A stretch of DNA of 27,277 bases from a virus: positions 1-27,277 of IMG/VR virus record IMGVR_UViG_3300035181_001189; one strand, given 5' to 3'. Positions 1-6,251 of this stretch are shown here, piece after piece. The position numbers were made by a program, and so were the translations under genes. Positions within the stretch are counted from its first letter, which is position 1, and each line of letters opens with the position of its first letter. The notes beneath the pieces are model-generated. The model was not told the DNA's origin and searched no databases. It saw only the letters and a list, made by a program, of their open reading frames with translations.

Positions 1-895
1 AGAATTTACCCCAAACTCTCGCTAAACCTTCTTTAGAATATGCAATAAAATATTTTCTTACCCAGTTTTGTGCTGGTCTATTAATCTCTTCCCAAGTTAA
101 TTCTTCTGTTTCAACATCTGAAGGTAGTTTAACAATGTCTTTATTTTCTTCAAGACAGTTATCCCTATTATCTGTTTCATAATACCAATACCAAACTCTA
201 TAGTTGTTGTTTTGTACTGATCCAAAATCAAATCTACCTCCCGGAACATTGGCTAAATGTATAACTTTAGTTCCGGCTTCACCAGCGGTAATTCTGTATG
301 TTAATTCACCACCAATGATTCTATTTTTAATGTTTCTGTCTTGCATCCTTAAAAGTAAGTCGTAAGCCGGCATCATAAAGAACGAACCTGACTGACCAAC
401 TTGAGCGAATCCACCAACACCACCAAATCCGACACCACCAAGTCCACCGAATCCACCTAAGAACGGGTCAACAACAGAGTCGGATAATTCAGCACGTGTG
501 AACCATAATAGTTCGTTTATTTCACGGCCAGCAGGAATAATATAGTTTTGTTGATTTCTAACTAAGTCAAAGGACGCTTTTTTCAAAACGTTTGGCCCAT
601 TTGCTTGTAATCCGACTATTTTTGAGTATGCGTATGAGTATTGGGTTTCGAAATCTAAACTTCTTGTGGTAAAGGCTCGGGTTAACGATTGTGTATCAAG
701 ATCGATACCAACTAATGATGACCATTGTGACTCAATTAACCAATCACTTACGAATTGTTCATATTCAGATAACGATAACTCTAAAAAAGTATCCATTTGT
801 TCTTCGGTTAGTTCAACCGCACGACCAGGCATACCTAAAAGGTGAAGTACTTGCGTATATAATTTTTCTTTATGTTCTTGTGTTATAACAGCCAT
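1..895 (-). CDS. Partial virion structural protein (neck or head-tail region suspected)
   Basis: An open frame runs leftward from the ATG at 895 to the window edge without a stop, giving 298 codons; the C-terminus is missing. The product begins MAVITQEHKEKLYTQVLHLL. It carries a very glycine-rich stretch at about residues 143-165 (GGFGGLGGVGFGGVGG), followed by MMPAYDLLLRMQDRNIKNR and GGELTYRIT. The mix of tryptophan- and tyrosine-rich beta segments and a flexible glycine loop suits a capsid-connector or neck protein, and it lies close to the tail genes. This assignment is inference; no enzyme motif was seen. The leader is A-rich with no Shine-Dalgarno, and a TATTTATT motif lies 13 bases upstream, as for the other structural genes. 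It is divergent from the gene at 935. The reading frame is certain; the function is not. Confidence 0.8.
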   Translation of the reverse strand, partial: MAVITQEHKEKLYTQVLHLLGMPGRAVELTEEQMDTFLELSLSEYEQFVSDWLIESQWSSLVGIDLDTQSLTRAFTTRSLDFETQYSYAYSKIVGLQANGPNVLKKASFDLVRNQQNYIIPAGREINELLWFTRAELSDSVVDPFLGGFGGLGGVGFGGVGGFAQVGQSGSFFMMPAYDLLLRMQDRNIKNRIIGGELTYRITAGEAGTKVIHLANVPGGRFDFGSVQNNNYRVWYWYYETDNRDNCLEENKDIVKLPSDVETEELTWEEINRPAQNWVRKYFIAYSKEGLARVWGKF

Positions 896-896
896 A

Positions 897-928
897 TTTG
901 TTTTTTTAAATAAATATCTGTATCTTTT
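897..928 (+). promoter_or_regulatory. Putative host-type (Bacteroidota) promoter
   Basis: TTTG at 897-900, a 20-base spacer and TATCTTTT at 921-928 match the published Bacteroidota housekeeping pattern (-33 TTTG, -7 TAnnTTTG, spacing about 19-21) except for the last base. The ATG at 935 follows only 6 bases after the -7 box, so the message would be nearly leaderless. The segment 908-928 matches 24931-24951 at 19 of 21 positions, which supports a shared function. Confidence 0.5.
909..916 (-). promoter_or_regulatory. Putative late promoter element TATTTATT
   Basis: TATTTATT reads leftward, 13 bases before the ATG at 895. It belongs to the TATTTAT group found upstream of mainly structural genes. 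It lies inside the spacer of the rightward host-type promoter 897-928, so the two would interfere. Confidence 0.4.
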
Positions 929-934
929 ATAATT

Positions 935-1804
935 ATGGAAAAAGAAAAAATAGAATATTCTATGGATGACATTGAGATTTTCAAATATGTTTTATCCACC
1001 GACGAATTAAAACGTATTATTGTTGATTCAATAAACAATTCAATAAAATCAAAATTTGAACCTTTAGGTAGAATGATAAGTCGAATAAGAAAAGATGGGT
1101 CATTATATTATGGTTTAGGTGTTTTAAATTCAGACGGAAATCTTGAATGGGGTGACCTTAATAGATTAAATACTAACTACACCGGATTAAATATGCTTAA
1201 AAATGAGATTAATCTTTTATTGAGAAAAAATGAGCGAAAAGATAGAATAGTGTTTAGAAAGAATTTGGAATCTGAATTTATTATTCCGGAATTATTAAAA
1301 ATACAAAAATATTCCGAAGAATTTAAGGATGATTTATATAATGAAGACTCAGTTTTTTATAAAAATCTAATTAATTCGATGAATAAAATATGGGAGTCAG
1401 GAAAAAAATATTCGAGTCATTTTTCAAAAAACTTTAAAACTTTTTTTCCAACGGCAGTTAGTTCATATGATAATGATACCGAAAAAGGTGATAGTGGTGA
1501 TATGTTTGATGGTGTGGATGTTATATTATATTTCAATGTAGATAAAACAAAACAAAGAACATTTCAAGTTAAAAAAATTAATAAGATAGAAATAAACGAT
1601 GACGGGAATTATTGTGTGTATGTGTCTATGCTTTTAAAAAAATATAGAAACGTAAACGCTTTTGTTTTTTATGACAATGATTTCGTCTATATATTTAAAA
1701 TAAATATTGATAAAATAACACAATTTAAAGGGGACGAAAATACTTTTGTATTTGATTCTACGTTATTTTTAAGTAAAATATTATATAATGACGACAATAA
1801 CTAA
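935..1804 (+). CDS. Uncharacterised protein with a possible PD-(D/E)XK nuclease core
   Basis: The product has 289 residues and was not recognised as a named family. The N-terminal half is charged and helical. The C-terminal half reads as alternating beta strands and contains GDMFDGVDVIL (about residues 188-198) followed by TFQVKKI (209-215). The order D192/D195, then Q211-V-K213 on the next strand, resembles the D...(E/Q)xK active site of PD-(D/E)XK nucleases. That is a hypothesis from the motif only. The ATG at 935 directly follows a host-type promoter, suggesting early expression, unlike the structural gene on the other side of the gap. It overlaps the next gene by 17 bases, so the two are probably co-transcribed. 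The frame is AT-rich like its neighbours. Confidence 0.8.
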   Translation: MEKEKIEYSMDDIEIFKYVLSTDELKRIIVDSINNSIKSKFEPLGRMISRIRKDGSLYYGLGVLNSDGNLEWGDLNRLNTNYTGLNMLKNEINLLLRKNERKDRIVFRKNLESEFIIPELLKIQKYSEEFKDDLYNEDSVFYKNLINSMNKIWESGKKYSSHFSKNFKTFFPTAVSSYDNDTEKGDSGDMFDGVDVILYFNVDKTKQRTFQVKKINKIEINDDGNYCVYVSMLLKKYRNVNAFVFYDNDFVYIFKINIDKITQFKGDENTFVFDSTLFLSKILYNDDNN

Positions 1805-2000
1805 AACATTAATAGACATCTTCGTACTGTGTTCCAAGAATAAAGTTAACCTGATTATGCAAAAAGAAGGTGAACAAAATTATGCCACACTTATTTTACA
1901 CGAAAATAAATTGGTGTTAAATTTACCAAACGAAGATGACGAAAAATTGGAGACACTATTATCCAATAAATTAGAGGACTTAAAGGATATCTTTGAGTAG
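1788..2000 (+). CDS. Small hypothetical protein, 70 residues
   Basis: The start codon overlaps the end of the preceding gene by 17 bases in another frame, typical of translational coupling in a phage operon. The product has a hydrophobic beta/alpha N-terminus (TLIDIFVLCSKNKVNLIMQ) and an acidic C-terminal helix (NEDDEKLETLLSNKLEDL). No family was recognised. The 3' end overlaps the tail end of the convergent helicase gene by 21 bases. It could be a small partner of the nuclease-like protein, but nothing in the sequence proves this. Confidence 0.6.
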   Translation: MTTITKTLIDIFVLCSKNKVNLIMQKEGEQNYATLILHENKLVLNLPNEDDEKLETLLSNKLEDLKDIFE

Positions 2001-3731
2001 TTCTTTACTAAAACTCTCGGAATATTCACCGTCTCCCATTACCTGATCTATAATATTCTTTTTTCTTTGAAGGATATTATAAACGATCATTTCTATTGTG
2101 TTTTCAAACACCGGATAATAAACAAGAACACAGTTTTTTTGTCCATATCTGTATGCTCGGTCTTCGGCTTGTGAATGATCTGAGGGTACAAAAGATAAGT
2201 CGTTCATAATAACAACTTCCGAAGCGGTCATAGTAAATCCAACACCAGCCGCTTTTATGTTACCTATTAATATCTTTACCTTGTCATCCGATTGAAATCG
2301 ATCAACACTTTCTTGTTTTTTAAGTTTAGTCATTTGACCATTTACAATGACACAGTTTTTTTTGTACTTATCCTGTAACATCTGTAAACTCATTGTAAAA
2401 TTGGTGAATACAATCACTTTTTTACCCTGTTCAATGAATTTATCAATTAATTCACAAGTATACGGTATTTTCTCAATGGCAATTAGTTGTCTAACTTTCA
2501 TTAAACGATTTAAAGTAACCGGGACACTTTCTTTGTCCTTGTTATCTGCCGTAATACGCATAAAATCCTCTATTTCCTGATCATAGAATGTGTTCTTTAG
2601 TTCTAGGAATACCGGGGTAATAATTTTCTCCGGGAGATCTAGTACATCGGTTTTCATTCTTCGTAATACAACATTTTTAGTTCTTTCTCTTAACTCATCT
2701 AAGTGGGTAGCACCACCGGTGTTCCATACTTTTCTTTTTTCAACCTTGAACTGGTAACCGCCACAATATCTACGAACATAACCCTGCCAATTTAAAGTAA
2801 TTGGTGATCTTACAATTCTTAGAAGGTTAAAGTAGTTAATTGGTCTTGAAGTCATTGGTGTTCCGGTCAATAACCATACTTTTGGTATCTCTTCAAGTAT
2901 ATCATTTAATAGTTTTGTTCTTTGTGCAGTTGTGTTGGAAATATAATGAGCTTCGTCAACAATTGCCAGATCAAAGTGTTCGTTCATAATTAATTTATAA
3001 GCGTCACTTTCTTCACTAGTCTCGGTTGTATGAAAATTCTTTAAAATATCATAATTTATGATATAATAGTCAAAGGTTGATCCCCATTTTGTTCCTTCGA
3101 TGATTAAAATCTTTTTTCTTGTATAAATCTCGATTTCTCTCTTCCAATTGATTTTTAATGACGCAGGACAAACGATTAGTACTTTCTTAACGTCCAACTC
3201 TAATGAAGCCACAACCGCTGTCGTGGACTTTCCCAGACCCATATCGTCAGCTAAAATGAACCTATCGTTGGCTAATAATTTAGGAACGGCTTCTTTTTGG
3301 TGAGATAATAGTGGTCTTACTGAATATTTTTCGAAGTCTATTTCTTTTTTGTATTGTTTTTCGGGTTGAACCACGGCAAATTTAGGCAACCACATTGCGT
3401 ATAATTTATCTTTTTCATAAATTTTACCCCAAACGTGATATGCTTTGTCCGTTTCACACAAAAGTTTTTCAATCCATATTTTTGTGGGTGGTGACGGTAA
3501 TAGTCTTTGTTCCATTAACGTTTCACCAAAACCTTCGACTATATCAACATATTTTCTAGCCACTTTAGGTATAGTTGATTGGTATGTAACAACATATTCC
3601 GCTTGCGGTCTAGTTAATTTGAATTTTATTGCTTTTTCAAACCTTAATTTCCATTCTAATAGTTGATTATTCGATCCTGTATATTGATTTAAAATTTCTC
3701 TTGCTTCAACTTCTAGTATTTTCTTCTCCAT
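1980..3731 (-). CDS. SNF2-family DNA helicase/translocase
   Basis: The 583-residue product has the full two-lobe SNF2 helicase core: Walker A DDMGLGKST at residues 162-170, motif Ia CPASLKINW at about 188-196, DEAH box at 259-262 (IVDEAHYIS), TGTP motif III at 289-292, and in the second lobe QAEDRAYRYGQ, the arginine-finger motif VI typical of SNF2 proteins. The compact size and lack of accessory domains resemble SMARCAL1-like annealing helicases. It probably remodels forks or recombination intermediates, a role filled in T4 by the unrelated-looking UvsW, and so would work with the UvsX and SSB encoded at 25-27 kb. It runs against the flanking genes; TATATTTT lies 4 bases before its ATG. About 140 N-terminal residues before the core are unassigned. 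Confidence 0.93.
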   Translation of the reverse strand: MEKKILEVEAREILNQYTGSNNQLLEWKLRFEKAIKFKLTRPQAEYVVTYQSTIPKVARKYVDIVEGFGETLMEQRLLPSPPTKIWIEKLLCETDKAYHVWGKIYEKDKLYAMWLPKFAVVQPEKQYKKEIDFEKYSVRPLLSHQKEAVPKLLANDRFILADDMGLGKSTTAVVASLELDVKKVLIVCPASLKINWKREIEIYTRKKILIIEGTKWGSTFDYYIINYDILKNFHTTETSEESDAYKLIMNEHFDLAIVDEAHYISNTTAQRTKLLNDILEEIPKVWLLTGTPMTSRPINYFNLLRIVRSPITLNWQGYVRRYCGGYQFKVEKRKVWNTGGATHLDELRERTKNVVLRRMKTDVLDLPEKIITPVFLELKNTFYDQEIEDFMRITADNKDKESVPVTLNRLMKVRQLIAIEKIPYTCELIDKFIEQGKKVIVFTNFTMSLQMLQDKYKKNCVIVNGQMTKLKKQESVDRFQSDDKVKILIGNIKAAGVGFTMTASEVVIMNDLSFVPSDHSQAEDRAYRYGQKNCVLVYYPVFENTIEMIVYNILQRKKNIIDQVMGDGEYSESFSKELLKDIL

Positions 3732-3735
3732 ATAT

Positions 3736-3766
3736 AAAATATAACCTTTTAGATTAAATATTTAAA
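3736..3766 (-). promoter_or_regulatory. Putative host-type promoter of the helicase gene
   Basis: Reading leftward, TTTA (3766-3763), a 19-base spacer and TATATTTT (3743-3736) approximate the Bacteroidota promoter, with one mismatch in each box. The ATG at 3731 lies 4 bases downstream, so the transcript would be essentially leaderless. Confidence 0.35.
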
Positions 3767-3767
3767 G

Positions 3768-3774
3768 TATTTAT
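3768..3774 (+). promoter_or_regulatory. Putative late promoter element TATTTAT
   Basis: This is the TATTTAT motif, here only 5 bases before the ATG at 3780, the closest spacing of the group. It is divergent from the helicase promoter in the same 48-base gap. Confidence 0.3.
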
Positions 3775-3779
3775 TAAGT

Positions 3780-4292
3780 ATGGAAAACAAACTGCCAATC
3801 ACGAGAATAAATAAGTTTTTCGGTCAACAAGACTTCGATTTAGATATCCAAATGGGTAAAGAATATTTACACGGTGATATTAATATGAAACTCGTTTTAT
3901 ATAGAGTTGATAGAGCAAGAACCGAAAAAGACGATGTTTATGCCGAAATAGGTAAAGATGAAATTAAATTCTTTCCACCAATTGAAATAAACGGTATTGT
4001 AAGAGCCGATGGACCTAAAAATTCTTCGTACAAATCAGGAATGGAACGTTACCTTGAACCCGGTAATATGACTTTTTCGGTATATATCTCTCATTTAACT
4101 GAATTAAACGTTGATATAAGATACGGTGATTACGTCGGGTATCCTGAATCTGAAACAAGAATGAGATATTATACTGTATCGAATGACGGTAAGGTAGTGT
4201 CGGATAATAAACATAGTCATTTTGGATTTAAGCCAGCATATAGAACAATAACTTGTGTTCCGGTACAAGAAAACGAATTCAGGGGGGTATAA
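3780..4292 (+). CDS. Putative virion (neck/connector-type) protein
   Basis: The 170-residue product was not recognised with certainty. It is beta-rich with few helices and contains the tyrosine- and glycine-rich stretch DIRYGDYVGYPESETRMRYY, then HSHFGFKPAYRTITCVPV near the C-terminus, the style of phage connector or adaptor proteins. It heads the rightward group that leads into tail completion and sheath genes, which is where T4-like phages place neck genes. Its stop codon overlaps the next start (TAATG at 4290-4294), so the next gene is translationally coupled. There is no Shine-Dalgarno before the ATG. Structural role is inferred from position and composition only. Confidence 0.7.
   Translation: MENKLPITRINKFFGQQDFDLDIQMGKEYLHGDINMKLVLYRVDRARTEKDDVYAEIGKDEIKFFPPIEINGIVRADGPKNSSYKSGMERYLEPGNMTFSVYISHLTELNVDIRYGDYVGYPESETRMRYYTVSNDGKVVSDNKHSHFGFKPAYRTITCVPVQENEFRGV
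4281..4287 (+). promoter_or_regulatory. Unusually strong ribosome binding site AGGGGGG
   Basis: AGGGGGG lies 4 bases before the ATG at 4292 and decides that start. Most other starts here have only A-rich leaders, so this gene may be translated by a different mode or need reinitiation help at the TAATG overlap. Confidence 0.55.
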
Positions 4293-4702
4293 TGAAAATA
4301 ATATTGAGTGAACAACAATATGATAATCTATTAACTGAAGTTATTCGTAACTCGGAAGTGAGAACCGATATGGATTCGATTATGTCCGTTGCTGAAGGTA
4401 AGAGAGGTGTAGGGTTCATCACCCTTTACCCGGATTCGAGAATGTCGCATATTGCGGAAAAAATGATTGAAGATAATGATTTACGTATGGTTAGATGTCC
4501 ATCAAGACCAATTAATGTTGTTATTTATAGACCCAAATCTAGAAAAGACGCAATGGAGCTCGTGTCGATAGCAGAAAAATATAACGGATATTTAGCATAT
4601 AACGCAACTGAAGAAGATTCCAGAAGGATCGGTCAGTTGTTATCATACCACGAAGACGATATTAACGACTACATTAATCGTACAGGTAAATATAAGAGAT
4701 AA
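4292..4702 (+). CDS. Hypothetical protein, 136 residues, in tail-completion operon
   Basis: The start was set at 4292 rather than an upstream in-frame ATG at 4253. The 4292 ATG overlaps the previous stop as TAATG and is preceded by AGGGGGG at 4281-4287, one of the few strong Shine-Dalgarno-like sequences in the window. The product starts MKIILSEQQYDNLL and looks alpha/beta, with a helix-strand alternation through residues 30-120 (FITLYPDSRMSHIAEKMIED, then NVVIYRPKSRKDAMELVSIA). No catalytic motif was recognised. Its place between putative neck and tail-completion genes suggests a virion or assembly role, but this is context only. Confidence 0.7.
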   Translation: MKIILSEQQYDNLLTEVIRNSEVRTDMDSIMSVAEGKRGVGFITLYPDSRMSHIAEKMIEDNDLRMVRCPSRPINVVIYRPKSRKDAMELVSIAEKYNGYLAYNATEEDSRRIGQLLSYHEDDINDYINRTGKYKR

Positions 4703-4713
4703 AAATTATTATA

Positions 4714-5967
4714 ATGGCAATAGGTAAAAGAAAAAACGACATAGATGTTCATCATCACAAAGAACTAACAGGTAGAAGGCAAGAATTATTGGATAGAATA
4801 ACTGAAGCGGATAGTTATCTACCGGATTCAATTTTACACGATGATCTAGACCTTGGTATGCTTGAGTTCGTGAAAGAAAATCTAAAGGTTATATCCGATG
4901 GTGTTCAAATACCGATTGTTCCTAAAATTTTAACCATCCAAAGATGGGGTGAAATGGCGAATAACTGGAATTTTAGTGATGAAGACGGTAACTTTAAATT
5001 ACCATTTATTGCTGTTGTAAGAAAACCTGATGTTCAACCCGGAACTAATCCTTTCGTTCAAAGAACCATACCGGATAGAAGAACTTTTCACTACGCCACA
5101 GTTAAAACGTGGAACGGTAATCAAATGGGTGCTGATGTATATAAAATACCTCAACCAACTGCCATTGATATTAGTTACGAAATTATTATTGTTTGTCAAA
5201 AATTAAGAGACTTAAATAAATTCAATAAATCTGTATTACTAAAATTTTCATCAAGACAGGCTTATACATCAGTAAAAGGACATTATGTTCCTATTATTTT
5301 AGATAAAATTGACGACAACTCACCAATTGATTCTATTGATGGTCGTAGATTTTATATGCAAAACTATGATATGACAATGTTAGGTTTTCTTATTGATTCG
5401 GACGAGTTTGAAGTTAAACCAGCAATTAGTAGACTATTTTTAATGACGGAAATATCAAACGAAATGGCTTCCGTTAAAAAGTCGTATAAAGCGAGTGTTG
5501 ATATTTCGTGTATAAGATTTGTCGGTGATGATATTCATACGGCATATAGTGTCGGTGAATCCATCGGGTATCTTTTTTACGTGACTGTTAATGGTCTAAT
5601 CCAACAAAGAGACGTAGATTATTATCATATTGCAGGAACATCAAGAGTTATTTTTCCATCACCGCCAGGCACTGGGGACATTATTTTAATCTGTTATCAC
5701 GCAATGTCTAGTGGTAATTTCCTTAATGATGCCGGAGCACCTATTACACTTTCAAATGAATATTTTACATATCCAGATGGAGGATCATTATTAATAGTCC
5801 TTGCACATAACATAGATAGTGTTGTTCATTTAGAAATTAATGGTTTAATTGAAGAAGAATCATATGGATATGTAATTACGGGACCAAATGAAATAACATT
5901 AACGTCACCCCCACCAACAGGAGAGGGTAATATAGCGGTAGTTGGTGTAACATATTTCTATCAATAA
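4714..5967 (+). CDS. Putative tail completion/sheath-stabiliser protein with C-terminal beta repeats
   Basis: The product has 417 residues. The first ~270 contain AIDISYEIIIVCQKLRDLNK, a helix-strand region and RRFYMQNYDMTMLGFLIDSD, an alpha/beta architecture plausible for a tail terminator such as T4 gp15. It is followed immediately by the sheath gene after a small regulator. Residues ~270-417 hold two related beta units: FYVTVNGLIQQRDVDYYHIA...VIFPSPPGTGDI and VVHLEINGLIEEESYGYVIT...ITLTSPPPTGEGNI. The shared pattern V-x-(V/I)NGLI(Q/E)(Q/E)-x(4)-Y-x-I-x(5)-I-x(3)-SPP-x-TG-(D/E) is common in phage fibre and decoration modules. The terminator role is inference; the duplication is directly visible. 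There is no Shine-Dalgarno; the start is 11 bases after the previous stop. Confidence 0.7.
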   Translation: MAIGKRKNDIDVHHHKELTGRRQELLDRITEADSYLPDSILHDDLDLGMLEFVKENLKVISDGVQIPIVPKILTIQRWGEMANNWNFSDEDGNFKLPFIAVVRKPDVQPGTNPFVQRTIPDRRTFHYATVKTWNGNQMGADVYKIPQPTAIDISYEIIIVCQKLRDLNKFNKSVLLKFSSRQAYTSVKGHYVPIILDKIDDNSPIDSIDGRRFYMQNYDMTMLGFLIDSDEFEVKPAISRLFLMTEISNEMASVKKSYKASVDISCIRFVGDDIHTAYSVGESIGYLFYVTVNGLIQQRDVDYYHIAGTSRVIFPSPPGTGDIILICYHAMSSGNFLNDAGAPITLSNEYFTYPDGGSLLIVLAHNIDSVVHLEINGLIEEESYGYVITGPNEITLTSPPPTGEGNIAVVGVTYFYQ

Positions 5968-6123
5968 TTATTCTCCGTATAAATCGGTTTTCTTTTGTTT
6001 ACAGTTTTCATCGATCCATTTTTCTAAAACTTTATAAATTTTAGTTCCGTTGGCGTCGCAATAAGATTTTAACTTATTGTGGTGTTTTTCACTTATTTTC
6101 ACGTTTTTCATCTTGTTCTGCAT
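5968..6123 (-). CDS. Small ribbon-helix-helix-like DNA-binding regulator, 51 residues
   Basis: A 52-codon frame including stop runs leftward from ATG at 6123 to TAA at 5968, filling the gap between two rightward genes and abutting the stop of the upstream one. The product begins MQNKMKNVKISEKHHNKLKS and continues with YCDANGTKIYKVLEKWIDEN. A short strand (VKIS), a helix, a turn at NGT and a second helix match the ribbon-helix-helix (Arc/MetJ-type) layout in both size and order. Such proteins usually bind short direct or palindromic repeats as dimers and regulate their own promoter. A repeat cluster of that type lies directly upstream at 6131-6160. It could regulate itself and the divergent sheath gene. 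Family assignment is by pattern only. Confidence 0.65.
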   Translation of the reverse strand: MQNKMKNVKISEKHHNKLKSYCDANGTKIYKVLEKWIDENCKQKKTDLYGE

Positions 6124-6126
6124 ATT

Positions 6127-6134
6127 GAAAGATA
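6127..6134 (-). promoter_or_regulatory. Possible -7 box of the small regulator gene
   Basis: TATCTTTC reads leftward and lies 3 bases before the ATG at 6123, like the -7 boxes near the nuclease-like and helicase genes. No TTTG was found at the expected -33 distance, so the promoter may be weak or need an activator. Confidence 0.3.
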
Positions 6135-6160
6135 TTAAAGGATATTTTAAGATAATTATC
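6131..6160. promoter_or_regulatory. Candidate operator: GATA repeats at 10-base spacing
   Basis: GATATT (6131), GATATT (6141) and GATAAT (6151) start exactly 10 bases apart, one helical turn. The last is part of a perfect 10-base palindrome GATAATTATC (6151-6160), followed by another TATC at 6161. A flanking inverted repeat TATTTTAAG (6143-6151) / CTTAAAATA (6172-6180) encloses it. The cluster overlaps the likely promoter of the small regulator gene and sits upstream of the sheath gene. Confidence 0.5.
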
Positions 6161-6205
6161 TATCTTTTCCCCTTAAAATACGGAAATCTTTCATAAAAAC
6201 AAAGA

Positions 6206-6212
6206 TATTTAT
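6206..6212 (+). promoter_or_regulatory. Putative late promoter element TATTTAT for the sheath gene
   Basis: The context is GATATTTATGAATAAG, 39 bases before the ATG at 6252, leaving a purine-rich A-dominated leader. The same GATATTTAT core recurs at 23957. Confidence 0.45.
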
Positions 6213-6251
6213 GAATAAGAATAAAAATAAAAAAAAAATAAATAACAACCA

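Noticed and set aside
691-888. Rightward 65-codon open frame inside the partial structural gene
   Set aside because: It is antisense to a continuous, protein-like leftward frame and has no leader signals or family resemblance.
1788-1804. Programmed frameshift between the nuclease-like gene and the 70-residue gene
   Set aside because: The downstream frame has its own ATG and the overlap has no slippery run; simple start-stop coupling explains it.
4253-4291. Upstream in-frame ATG at 4253 as start of the 136-residue protein
   Set aside because: It lies deep in the previous coding region with no leader signal, while 4292 has AGGGGGG and the classic TAATG overlap.
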